Source: a virus
IMG/VR virus record: IMGVR_UViG_3300048091_000418
Location: 1-53,491 of that record
Reading direction: 5' to 3' (one strand)
Length of the DNA: 53,491 nucleotides
The position numbers and the translations under genes were made by a program. Shown here piece by piece: positions 1 through 6,655 of the stretch. How positions within the stretch are numbered: the first letter of the stretch is position 1; each line of letters opens with the position of its first letter. Below the pieces are notes generated by a model. That model saw only the letters and a list, made by a program, of their open reading frames with translations. It was not told the DNA's origin and ran no database searches.

Positions 1-1116
1 CTACCCGGTGATTTCGCTGATATTGAGGTCTGGAACTGCCTCCGACCAGACGACTTCCGCGTGGTCCTTCTGGTAGTTTTTGGTCATGGTTTCGCTGGCG
101 TGGCCGGCAATCTTTTGACCGTCCTTTCCGGCTTTCTGATACAGGTGCAGAGACAGCGCCCGCACTTCGTGGAAGCCCGGCATTTCCTCCTCTTTCCAAC
201 CCTTGTAACAGCCCGCCGCTTCCCGGGCCTCTTTGAAGGCTCGCGTCAAATATCGTTCTTCGACCTGCGTCCAGTGATCCTTCGTCTGCGCCTGTTTCTG
301 CTTTTTGCGGTCTGGCCGACGGTGGATCAGGTAAGGCGAGACGATGTCATCCCGGCACCGGCTGATCACGGCCTGCAGTTCTTCGGTCACTTTGAACCGG
401 ATCCACGCCGCGTCACTGGCCTTGGCCGTCTTCTGCTGCACTACATACAAAAAACCTTCCCGAACACCATCGAATCGCATGTTCAAGATGTCGGTGCGCC
501 GTTGCGCGGTGATCAGCGCGAGGTCAATCGCGTTCTGTAACCAGTGCGGCGACTTCTCCCGAATGGCTTTCAGACCTTCGACTGTGTGCCGCTTGCGCTG
601 CTTCTTCTCGATTCGGTTGATGGTGCTGGCCGCCGGGTTGTCCGGACACAGGCCTTTGGCCGCTGCATGGTTGAAAATGTCGATCAGCAGGGAGCGGCAC
701 TGGTTGGCAGTGCGCGGCGTGAGGACGTCCAGCATCTCCGCGATCATGCGGATCGTGATCTGGTCGACCGCCTTGCCTTCGAACTGCTTCCGGAAGCGGC
801 GGAAGTGCACGGCATAGAGACCCAAGGTCCCTTTTGCCAACTCCCGCGGTGGCAACACGTCGCGCTCGTACGTGTCCAGGAAGCCGGCGAACGATTCGGA
901 TGTGCTGCCCATTACGGCGCCGATCAGGTCAGCGCCGCGCATGAACTCCAGGTTCAACTGCTTCGCGGCATCGATCGCTTTGATTCGGTCGGAGCCGAAC
1001 TGGAACCACTTACCGTCGGTAGGCCGCCGATAGCGATACGTCGAACGCCGCGGATCGAAGTACAGGTTCTGCGGCAGATTCTTGTTCGCCTTGTTGCGCG
1101 GCCGTGGGACCATCAT
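1..1116 (-). CDS. int: Lambda-type tyrosine integrase
   Basis: 371-aa site-specific recombinase that would integrate and excise the prophage. Residues 1-60 resemble the arm-type DNA-binding domain of lambda Int (basic start, then NLPQNLYFDPRR and a YRYRRPTDGKWFQFG strand pair). A SAM-like core-binding domain (about 72-170) and the catalytic domain follow. The catalytic set is visible: Arg206/207 in AQRRTDIL, a basic beta-hairpin near Lys229/232, the HEVR box (His316, Arg319), His339 in GHAS and nucleophile Tyr348. I chose the ATG at 1114-1116: it overlaps the excisionase stop (ATGA) and follows AAAGGAG. A longer in-frame start at 1179 would run far back into the excisionase gene. The gene lies at the window edge, so attP should be just beyond position 1. 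Confidence 0.95.
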   Translation of the reverse strand: MMVPRPRNKANKNLPQNLYFDPRRSTYRYRRPTDGKWFQFGSDRIKAIDAAKQLNLEFMRGADLIGAVMGSTSESFAGFLDTYERDVLPPRELAKGTLGLYAVHFRRFRKQFEGKAVDQITIRMIAEMLDVLTPRTANQCRSLLIDIFNHAAAKGLCPDNPAASTINRIEKKQRKRHTVEGLKAIREKSPHWLQNAIDLALITAQRRTDILNMRFDGVREGFLYVVQQKTAKASDAAWIRFKVTEELQAVISRCRDDIVSPYLIHRRPDRKKQKQAQTKDHWTQVEERYLTRAFKEAREAAGCYKGWKEEEMPGFHEVRALSLHLYQKAGKDGQKIAGHASETMTKNYQKDHAEVVWSEAVPDLNISEITG

Positions 1117-1325
1117 GCAGCTCCTTTCAATACCATCGCGACCAGGTCGTTTCCGTCCGATCGGCTGAACGCTGTCCAATCAACGTACCAGAGTTTTCCG
1201 ATCTGCTCGCCGGGCACCTGGCCGTTTCGGATGTAATTGCGGATTGCTTGGGGGCACGGAGGCGTGCCGTTTTCGCCCCAGCGCCGGCGCTGGAACTCAC
1301 TGATCTTGATCAGCTCTTTTTTCAT
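1113..1325 (-). CDS. xis: Excisionase-like DNA-binding protein
   Basis: 70-aa basic protein directly upstream of the integrase and overlapping it by 4 bases. It starts MKKELIKISEFQRRRWGENG, then PCPQAIRNYIRNGQVPGEQIG and KLWYVDW. This is the winged-helix layout of lambda Xis-like and MerR-like excisionases, with the helix and wing around residues 25-50. The start at 1323-1325 has GGAG about 8 bases upstream; the longer reading frame upstream is not needed. Family knowledge says such proteins bend attP and attR and bias the integrase towards excision. Position and overlap with int support this strongly; similarity alone is moderate. Confidence 0.8.
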   Translation of the reverse strand: MKKELIKISEFQRRRWGENGTPPCPQAIRNYIRNGQVPGEQIGKLWYVDWTAFSRSDGNDLVAMVLKGAA

Positions 1326-1363
1326 TGGGGATGCTCCATGCCGCGCGTGGCGGCAGAAGGTGG

Positions 1364-1609
1364 TTAGGATTTGCTGGCGACCCACTTGATGAGCTCGGCT
1401 TCGTCGTCCGGCCGAACCTTGAGTTCGCCCCAGCTGAGCCCGCGCACGATTCCAAGAATTTCGCATGCAGCCATGCCGCCACGCTCAGCGAGGCGCTGCA
1501 GAGACTGACTGTGATTGCGCAGGGCCTGCTTTTCATATGGCGCGAGCAAGTGCATGGGGATTGATTTGATGTTGGGGCACTTCATGACGGGCATATTTTC
1601 GAGAGGCAT
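1364..1609 (-). CDS. Small phage protein upstream of xis, unknown function
   Basis: 81-aa protein I do not recognise by function. It starts MPLENMPVMKCPNIKSIP and has a helical middle (LLAPYEKQALRNHSQSLQRLAERGG), a short hydrophobic stretch with one Cys (MAACEILGIVRGL) and an acidic tail. GGAAGGAA precedes the ATG at 1607-1609. It reads in the same direction as xis and int with 38 bases between, so the three are probably co-transcribed. Reading is clean and the ribosome site good, so I take it as real. It could help control excision, but that is only position. Confidence 0.6.
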   Translation of the reverse strand: MPLENMPVMKCPNIKSIPMHLLAPYEKQALRNHSQSLQRLAERGGMAACEILGIVRGLSWGELKVRPDDEAELIKWVASKS

Positions 1610-1920
1610 GAGAATTCCTTCCCACCATGTACCGGCAGGTCATGTATAAATTTTTGAAAAGTAATTAAGTTGCTGTATCGTTTCAGCAGTTCACCCTGCC
1701 GCATGACTCTTTACCAGTCCATGGATGGCGAGGTCATACATGCAGGGCGAACCCTCATTCGCTAAACGCCGTACACCGGCAGTCTGTTCAGTTGTGAATT
1801 GTTCAGAATTGCGTAGGGACGTGGCGTTGCGGAGCGCGTAAGATTTCCCAGCTCGTCCTGCCAGGTGCTGTATGTGCTGGCGCCGTCCAGCACCTGGTTA
1901 GGGCAAGCTCTTTTCGATTA
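1610..1920. other. Gene-free stretch with a 10-bp inverted repeat
   Basis: About 310 bases between the small gene at 1609 and the mini-ORF ending at 1921. I see no convincing coding frame. It holds a perfect inverted repeat (CCAGGTGCTG at 1861-1870 and CAGCACCTGG at 1888-1897, 17-base loop) and two copies of AGGTCAT (near 1635 and 1730). It sits where the promoter for the minus-strand xis/int group would be expected. No clear sigma-70 pair stood out. Confidence 0.5.
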
Positions 1921-1974
1921 TCACCGCGCCCCCTTGTAGCAGTACACATAGGCGAACCAGGCAAGGGCGATCAT
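1921..1974 (-). CDS. Possible 17-aa membrane micropeptide
   Basis: Tiny reading frame MIALAWFAYVYCYKGAR whose ATG overlaps the stop of the ASCH gene (ATGA, 1971-1974). The composition (11 hydrophobic or aromatic residues followed by KGAR) suits a one-pass membrane micropeptide. The same 4-base overlap joins the two upstream genes, which is why I list it. There is no other support, and chance is a real alternative. Confidence 0.3.
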   Translation of the reverse strand: MIALAWFAYVYCYKGAR

Positions 1975-2348
1975 GGCGTCACCACTTCGTCAGGAACTTC
2001 AAAGAAGTTGAGCCGGCCTTTCAGCGGCGCGAATGGAAGCGGCTTGGGATCGCGCAGAACGAATCCCTTCTCGCCCATGTACCAGGGCGAGTCGCTGTGA
2101 TCTACAGAATCGACCAGCTCTACAGATCCGATGATTCCGCCGCGCTGCATGTCGTCCCGGTCCGGCATAGGCAAGCCGCGCTCAGAACAGAACAGCAGAG
2201 CTTGCGTGAACTCGTTTCTGGTCATGCCCTGCGCCGCATGGATCAGGAAGCGGCCCCGGTGTTTCGTGTGCCAAGAGCGGTTCTCAACGTCCTTGCCGCC
2301 ATGGACGATCAGCCATGCCCACGGCTGGCGAATGGATAGGGCTTTCAT
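1971..2348 (-). CDS. ASCH-domain protein
   Basis: 125-aa protein with the ASCH-fold signature: N-terminal MKALSIRQPWAWLIVHGGKD, then VENRSW and a GRFLIHAAQG strand, then GGIIGSVELVDSV and a terminal LKGRLNFFEVP strand. ASCH domains are PUA-like beta-barrels that bind RNA or modified bases, and some are RNases or N4-acetylcytidine amidohydrolases. The specific substrate cannot be read here. It overlaps the stop of the upstream acidic gene by 4 bases (ATGA), so the two should be translationally coupled. ASCH genes are frequent in phage accessory regions. Confidence 0.85.
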   Translation of the reverse strand: MKALSIRQPWAWLIVHGGKDVENRSWHTKHRGRFLIHAAQGMTRNEFTQALLFCSERGLPMPDRDDMQRGGIIGSVELVDSVDHSDSPWYMGEKGFVLRDPKPLPFAPLKGRLNFFEVPDEVVTP

Positions 2349-2659
2349 GGGGTCACCTCGCGGCGTGCCAACTGCACATAGGGGCCATCATCCGTGTCGA
2401 AAATGCCGAGCAGGAACCACCCATCATCGGGCGGCGTCTCAGGCTCCCAGCCGAGGCAGTGGGCCTCGCCGTCTTCCCAGTAGGGGTGGGCGTCCAAGTC
2501 GGAATCCATGTGCCAGCCGATCACCTTTAGGCCCTGAGCTTCGAGCCATGCTTTCCATGCCTCTGCGTCTTCATCGAACTCCGGGATATCCGGGTGATAC
2601 CAATATCCGTCATCGCCTCGCACGATTTCGACGGGGCCAATCAACTTTTCTTCAGGCAT
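2345..2659 (-). CDS. Strongly acidic small phage protein
   Basis: 104-aa protein, first of the minus-strand pair with the ASCH gene. It is very acidic (about 26 Asp/Glu against about 6 Lys/Arg) and rich in Trp (YWYHPDIPEFDEDAEAWKAW; GWHMDSDLDAHPYWEDGE; FDTDDGPYV). The repeated acidic-aromatic pattern fits a compact beta protein with a negative surface. I know of no assigned function. A DNA-mimic or anti-restriction role is only a guess from charge. The start MPEEK resembles the MPxEN starts of two other minus-strand genes here (4859, 5845). Confidence 0.7.
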   Translation of the reverse strand: MPEEKLIGPVEIVRGDDGYWYHPDIPEFDEDAEAWKAWLEAQGLKVIGWHMDSDLDAHPYWEDGEAHCLGWEPETPPDDGWFLLGIFDTDDGPYVQLARREVTP

Positions 2660-2822
2660 GACTTCGTCCTTGCTGCTATAGCGGCTGAAAGTTGTACAAA
2701 AATTTTGATCTCGTACAGTTATTACGACCAGTTGTCAGATGCTGCTTCAGTGCGGTTGAACTTCGTTTTCATAGATATATTTTTGGATTCTGTTGACCCT
2801 GACAAGAAGCACAGGAGGCTCT

Positions 2823-3092
2823 ATGAGAGTTCGAGGCGATGTCTTCTGGGGCTGGGCAGACCCCACGCTCAATCACCGAATACACGACGAAATCCTTAGC
2901 GACGGGACTCTCATCGACGTGCAGGCCAGGCTATCGCGAGGTGGAAACGCCGAGATGTTCATCGGGATTTATGCGCCCGATGGTACGGCGCTGCATGAGG
3001 AGGCTGTCGACGCTCGCCCGGGCGAATCGATGACCAGAATGTTGGCTTGGGGTGTTGGTCGGGCTCGCCGGTTTGCTGCTTCCTCGAGATAG
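2823..3092 (+). CDS. Small phage protein, unknown function
   Basis: 89-aa protein starting MRVRGDVFWGWADPTLNHRI at an ATG preceded by AGGAGG with good spacing; an upstream in-frame start lacks this. It has a beta-rich core (GTLIDVQARLSRGGNAEMFIGIYAPDGTALHEEAV) and a basic C-terminus (GVGRARRFAASSR). The layout recalls short phage proteins that handle nucleic acid, but I do not recognise the family. It is the first of four small plus-strand genes that interrupt the minus-strand early region. Confidence 0.6.
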   Translation: MRVRGDVFWGWADPTLNHRIHDEILSDGTLIDVQARLSRGGNAEMFIGIYAPDGTALHEEAVDARPGESMTRMLAWGVGRARRFAASSR

Positions 3093-3231
3093 CGGCTGAC
3101 TTTGAAGGGGGAGTGGGGGGTTAAATTTTACCGGTTGTCGGATGGCACGAATCATATTGAGTTGCTGTACTCCACCGTCTGAGGAACAGTTGTTTCTTAA
3201 TGGCGGTGGACTCCGCTCCGAGGAAAAGGTA

Positions 3232-3450
3232 ATGGCCTCGATCGACGACTTCAGGTTTGAATCGCACCAACTTTTACTAGAATTGGATGCCGCTACGATG
3301 GGTATGATGCAACTGGTTTCATCCAAGTGCGTTTCAGGACCAAACTGGGATGCTGCGATCAAGAGACAACACGATGCCTATGAACGTTGGGATACCTTTA
3401 TCGGTGTGCCTGCTGTGGAAGCTTCACAAAATACTCCGCCCGTTGGCTGA
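3232..3450 (+). CDS. Member of a four-copy small protein family (copy 1)
   Basis: 72-aa helical protein starting at the ATG after GAGGAAAAGG. It shares the core G-P-x-W-x-x-A-x-x-R-Q-x-x-A-x-x-x-W with the genes at 3498, 4044 and 53279: here SGPNWDAAIKRQHDAYERW. The N-terminal half is a single amphipathic helix (DDFRFESHQLLLELDAATMGMMQLV). Function unknown; it looks like a two-helix hairpin. It is the most diverged of the left-end three and follows a 16-base direct repeat (3098-3113) found again after copy 2. Confidence 0.65.
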   Translation: MASIDDFRFESHQLLLELDAATMGMMQLVSSKCVSGPNWDAAIKRQHDAYERWDTFIGVPAVEASQNTPPVG

Positions 3451-3497
3451 TTAATTAAAGACGAACCATACTTATTGCCTGCCCTTGGAGAGCCCCA

Positions 3498-3722
3498 ATG
3501 ACTAGGCGACAAGAGTTTGTAGAAAAAGCTTTAGTGGCTCATCGCGAGTATGGAAAAGCCACAACAGCTATGCGTCAGATGATCAGCGAGAATGAAACGT
3601 ATGGTCCCGAATGGGACGCAGCGGACGCTCGTCAGCGAGCGGCTCTCGAAGAGTGGTCATCGCTTCTTCGTCATTTTCCCGATATCCATATAGCGGATGT
3701 GAGCCATAAGGGCCGACTTTGA
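3498..3722 (+). CDS. Member of a four-copy small protein family (copy 2)
   Basis: 74-aa protein MTRRQEFVEKALVAHREYGK... with core YGPEWDAADARQRAALEEW, closely matching copy 3 at 4044. The start has GGAG 8 bases upstream. Two helices are predicted by eye, around residues 3-30 and 38-58. The stop overlaps a 16-base direct repeat (3715-3730) that also follows the gene ending at 3092, which suggests that local duplication spread these copies. Function unknown. Confidence 0.7.
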   Translation: MTRRQEFVEKALVAHREYGKATTAMRQMISENETYGPEWDAADARQRAALEEWSSLLRHFPDIHIADVSHKGRL

Positions 3723-4043
3723 AGGGGGAGGGATATTTCCTGAGCCTATAAGGCCGGGGAAAAAGGTTATTAGACGTGCTGAAGCTGCTTTGTTAAAAAA
3801 TCAGTGCATGGTTGCTGCCTCATACCAATGCATCTCCATTTGGTTAAATGGAAATCGTCCAGCATCGAGCTGGGCAGTGATCAATGAGTCTGATTGCCGA
3901 TACAGGGATATAGCTGCGACTTTGGCCAACTGCTCGCGCACCAAAGCGTCGGGCTCATTGATCCCCTTCCTCCTCCTAACCCTTACCGATTGGCGCTCAA
4001 GTGGTTGTGGGTCAATACTTCTCACCTGTTTCGGGAGACCCCC
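3723..4043. other. 320-base stretch without a convincing gene
   Basis: Between two copies of the small helical family. A minus-strand frame (3801-4025, GTG start) ends QMEMHWYEAATMH and has a fairly protein-like composition, but has no clear ribosome site and no recognisable relative. Plus-strand frames here are poor. It may be the decayed remnant of a gene or simply a leader for the gene at 4044. Confidence 0.4.
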
Positions 4044-4247
4044 ATGAATCGGCGAGAAGAGTTTTTGGCGAAAGTATTAAAGACTCATCATGAATATGAG
4101 GAGGCTGCGGGCACCATTGAAAAAATGATGCGTGAGAACAGAGCTGTAGGCCCCGAGTGGGATTTTGCCGTAGCGCGTCAGATAGCAGCCCTTGATGCTT
4201 GGATGGAGCTGCCCGGAGAGTATAGAGACCTCAATGCAGATGACTGA
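4044..4247 (+). CDS. Member of a four-copy small protein family (copy 3)
   Basis: 67-aa protein MNRREEFLAKVLKTHHEYEE... with core VGPEWDFAVARQIAALDAW. About half of its first 55 residues match copy 2, with no gap. I chose the ATG at 4044, preceded by GGGAGA; an upstream in-frame start would add 50 residues of a different character. Function unknown. It is the last of the run before the minus-strand gene at 4272. Confidence 0.7.
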   Translation: MNRREEFLAKVLKTHHEYEEAAGTIEKMMRENRAVGPEWDFAVARQIAALDAWMELPGEYRDLNADD

Positions 4248-4271
4248 TTCTACCGCTGAGGTAGATACGCT

Positions 4272-4859
4272 TCATGCGGCCACCTTCGGCGTGTAGGTCA
4301 GCGCGCCGTCGAGGATCGCTTCCTTGATGGCTTCGAACTCCCAGGCGTAATGCTGGGATTCTACATAGACGCGCATCTCGCCGTAGTCGTGTTTCTTGCG
4401 CCGAATGAAAGCCTCGGCGGCGTCCTTGGTGAAGTGGCTGTTCACGATCTCCCAGCGCTCGTTCCAGCCTGTAACCGTGTGGCTATCGCATTCGGAGAGA
4501 TATTCCCACTGATCGTCCTCGTCCATATCCATGAATCCGCACTCTCGGTCGGCCTGCAATGCCTCATCAAGCTCGGCGCGTTCTTCTTCGTCTAGGTCGT
4601 CCCAGTATTCTTTCGGGCTAAACCATGACCGATCCTCAAGGCAGACAACCCGACCTTCCGCGTACTCCGGATCAAAGCCGTAGTCGATTCGCTTGGTCTG
4701 TACAGTGAATAGTGCTGCCGATGTGCCGTGAGCGTGCACCCCAGCGCCGACGCAGTCGTAATGCAGACGCTGCACGAAGTCGGCCCAGGTTGCAGCGCTG
4801 AGCGGGTGACCTGTGGCCAGGCTCGGAAGCGGCTCGGCCGGTATGTTTTCTGCGGGCAT
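4272..4859 (-). CDS. Acidic phage protein, unknown function
   Basis: 195-aa protein starting MPAENIPAEPLPSLATGHPL. The middle is markedly acidic (WDDLDEEERAELDEAL, FMDMDEDDQWEYL), then a mixed alpha/beta C-terminal half ending in KVAA. I do not recognise a domain. Its first ten residues resemble those of the gene at 5845 (MPTENKIAEPL) and of a broken remnant near 6325. Its last codons plus the following 25 bases are nearly identical to those of the gene at 5204, although the middles differ. That points to cassette exchange at conserved borders. Confidence 0.7.
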   Translation of the reverse strand: MPAENIPAEPLPSLATGHPLSAATWADFVQRLHYDCVGAGVHAHGTSAALFTVQTKRIDYGFDPEYAEGRVVCLEDRSWFSPKEYWDDLDEEERAELDEALQADRECGFMDMDEDDQWEYLSECDSHTVTGWNERWEIVNSHFTKDAAEAFIRRKKHDYGEMRVYVESQHYAWEFEAIKEAILDGALTYTPKVAA

Positions 4860-4939
4860 GGGGATTTCTCACTAATGATGTAGCGTGATGGTTGGAAGTG
4901 GGTTATTAATTGATGATCTGCGCTAGACCGGAGACCAAC

Positions 4940-5191
4940 ATGGATTTAGTCACCGAAATGCCACATCCCGTCGATTACGTTCATCCGAACGGAAGGAAAG
5001 CAACGATCGACTTCATTTGGGGTGAGCGGGGTAGTTCGACGCAGCGAGTCATTATCGTCTGGCTCAATGAATGTGGACGCTACACGAGGATTGGCGAAGA
5101 GTTTGGCGTCTGGATTACATTCGACGACGCACGAAAGTGCGGTATTGATCTTGCTGCCAAGTTGCTTGGAGCTAATACAACTTGCCGCTGA
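4940..5191 (+). CDS. Small protein of the two-copy VDYVHPNGR family (copy 1)
   Basis: 83-aa protein starting MDLVTEMPHPVDYVHPNGRK after GGAGACC. The paralogue at 8557 shares the segment PVDYVHPNGR-x-A-x-IDFIWG and a C-terminal pattern (FDDARKCGIDLAAKL here, FDEAMRRGIRLATKW there). A small beta sheet followed by a helix seems likely. Function unknown. Like its paralogue it sits alone on the plus strand between divergent minus-strand genes, downstream of a conserved leader (4898-4918). Confidence 0.7.
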   Translation: MDLVTEMPHPVDYVHPNGRKATIDFIWGERGSSTQRVIIVWLNECGRYTRIGEEFGVWITFDDARKCGIDLAAKLLGANTTCR

Positions 5192-5203
5192 GGTAAATCC
5201 GCT

Positions 5204-5845
5204 TCATGCGGCCACCTGCTGTTGTTCCTGGTGCAGTGCCTGCTGCACCGCCTCGACAACGCGGCGCAGGTAAGTGAATTCGTGGTTTTCTTCGACAGCC
5301 TTGCCATCGAGCGAGTAATGCCACTCCTCGCCAAACAGTTCAGTCAGCAGCTTGCTGTGATGCCAGCATTCGTTTGAACTCTCGATTCTGCGAAGAACAT
5401 CGATGTCATGCCAAAGCTCGCGGGCCTCACCTTTGCTCAGCTCGCCCAGTTCCCAGTCGTGGCGCCCGGTCTGTTGCCGACGGCGCTGGACGATGCACTT
5501 TTTGGCGAAGGTATGGAGCGCGTCACCGCTAAATCGCGTGCTGCTGATCCCGCGATCCAAGCAGTTCAGGACGTAGTCCCAGCCGCAGTTGGTGACGAAC
5601 TCCGCGACGGTGCGCGGCCCCATGCCGCCCCAGTAAGCGCTCCAGTTCTTATTCCAGCAGTTGATCGTGATCTTACCCTGGGCGGTCTGGTAGTTCGGGT
5701 TGGTTTCGGTCGGGCAGTCGCGTCGACCAAAGTCTTCAAGGAACACGGTGATTGCATCAAGTCGCGGTGCGCCGGTGATGACCAGCTTCATCACTGTCGA
5801 GCGCACAACCTTCAGTGGCTCAGCAATTTTGTTTTCTGTGGGCAT
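5204..5845 (-). CDS. Phage protein of unknown function
   Basis: 213-aa protein. N-terminal MPTENKIAEPL is shared with the gene at 4859; an alpha/beta body follows (VMKLVITGAPRLDAITVFLEDFG, GKITINCWNKNWSAYWGGMG). The C-terminal half is helical and basic, then Gln-rich (EAVQQALHQEQQQVAA). The Trp/Gly-rich strand KITINCWNKNWSAYWGGMG is distinctive, but I cannot tie it to a named family. The terminal VAA and the 33 bases around the stop repeat those of the gene at 4272. Confidence 0.7.
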   Translation of the reverse strand: MPTENKIAEPLKVVRSTVMKLVITGAPRLDAITVFLEDFGRRDCPTETNPNYQTAQGKITINCWNKNWSAYWGGMGPRTVAEFVTNCGWDYVLNCLDRGISSTRFSGDALHTFAKKCIVQRRRQQTGRHDWELGELSKGEARELWHDIDVLRRIESSNECWHHSKLLTELFGEEWHYSLDGKAVEENHEFTYLRRVVEAVQQALHQEQQQVAA

Positions 5846-5904
5846 GGGATGTCCTTGGCCGGGGATCGGCTACAGTTGATTGATCACCGATATGGAGATC
5901 GAAT

Positions 5905-6168
5905 ATGAAGTGCTTAATCTGTAAGGCTGCTGCGAGGACTCAGGTGCTTGGAAACTGGTCAGAGGTCGAATGCTCAGCTGGTTGTGGACACTTCAGGGTT
6001 TCAACGAGTCTTGTTGAGAAAATGGCGTTAAAGAGCGAATCCTTCGATGTCGAATGCACAAGGCTATGGCTTAATATGTCTCGTAAGCATGAGCCAGTGC
6101 CGTTGATATCAACCTACGATTTCAGTGTTTCCTTACTGCATCTCGACGCTGAAGAGAGATACATCTGA
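5905..6168 (+). CDS. Small putative zinc-binding protein
   Basis: 87-aa protein that begins MKCLICKAAARTQVLGNW and continues VECSAGCGHF. The pairs C-x2-C (residues 3 and 6) and C-x3-C suggest a zinc ribbon that packs the N-terminal half; the rest is mixed helix and strand. The start follows TGGAGATCGAAT. It is a lone plus-strand gene between minus-strand genes, with the shared leader motif at 5868-5888. A nucleic-acid or protein-contact role would fit but is not shown. Confidence 0.65.
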   Translation: MKCLICKAAARTQVLGNWSEVECSAGCGHFRVSTSLVEKMALKSESFDVECTRLWLNMSRKHEPVPLISTYDFSVSLLHLDAEERYI

Positions 6169-6234
6169 CTGTTAAATCGTTTTAAGCAGTCGATCACGTC
6201 AGAGCAAATGAAAAGTTCTTGCTTCGATCTGGCG

Positions 6235-6325
6235 GATGCATGCTGTACCGCGACAAGAGCTTGTCGGGTGCTCAACCATAAGCGGCTCGGCCGGTTTGTC
6301 TTCTATGGGGCGTCCTATGCCGGGG
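6235..6325 (-). pseudogene. Remnant of a minus-strand MPxEN/AEPL gene
   Basis: Reading leftward from about 6325, the frame gives PIEDKPAEPLMVEHPTSS, which matches the starts of the genes at 4859 (MPAENIPAEPLPSLATGHP) and 5845 (MPTENKIAEPL). Here the expected ATG reads ATA and the downstream frame becomes meaningless within about 30 codons. It sits exactly where the alternating pattern predicts a minus-strand gene, between two plus-strand small genes. I read it as the 5' stump of a deleted cassette. Confidence 0.5.
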
Positions 6326-6405
6326 CATGCCCGTGCGGTTGGCGTGTTTCGAGTTTGTGGGCTATTGATTGATGTTCCGGCATTCCGCCGATTGAGGAGG
6401 CCGTC

Positions 6406-6630
6406 ATGAGCTATAAAACTAGGGTCGTTTTCACGATCAAAGAGACCGCCGAAGGCCGCCCATATCTGATGATGGAATTTCACGACGATATTCCGGGCCT
6501 TCCAGTTGATCCGCCCGTTTTCGATCTAAGAGAAGGTGCAACCATGGAAGAGGCAGAACTGGTCGCTACGTTTTTAAACGCAAAGATTGCTTCCTATCGC
6601 CCATTCCCTATGATCCCCAAGGATGACTAG
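6406..6630 (+). CDS. Small phage protein, unknown function
   Basis: 74-aa protein MSYKTRVVFTIKETAEGRPY... with a strand (RVVFTIKE), a second strand (LMMEFHDDIPGL) and a helix (ATMEEAELVATFLNAKI). This is a small alpha/beta fold. A near-consensus TGAGGAGG precedes the ATG. It is the next lone plus-strand gene in the alternating early region, with the conserved leader at 6357-6378 and a small hairpin (CGGC/GCCG, 6378-6390). No family assignment. Confidence 0.65.
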   Translation: MSYKTRVVFTIKETAEGRPYLMMEFHDDIPGLPVDPPVFDLREGATMEEAELVATFLNAKIASYRPFPMIPKDD

Positions 6631-6655
6631 GTGACAGATTTTCTCAGTTGGTGTC

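Noticed and set aside
1-1. attL/attR core sequence
   Set aside because: The window starts at the integrase stop and ends at a gene stop; no matching direct repeat at the two ends was noticed, so no att site is claimed.
3801-4025. Minus-strand 74-aa frame ending QMEMHWYEAATMH
   Set aside because: GTG start without ribosome site, no relative known, and no coupling to a neighbour. Kept only as part of the gene-free stretch.
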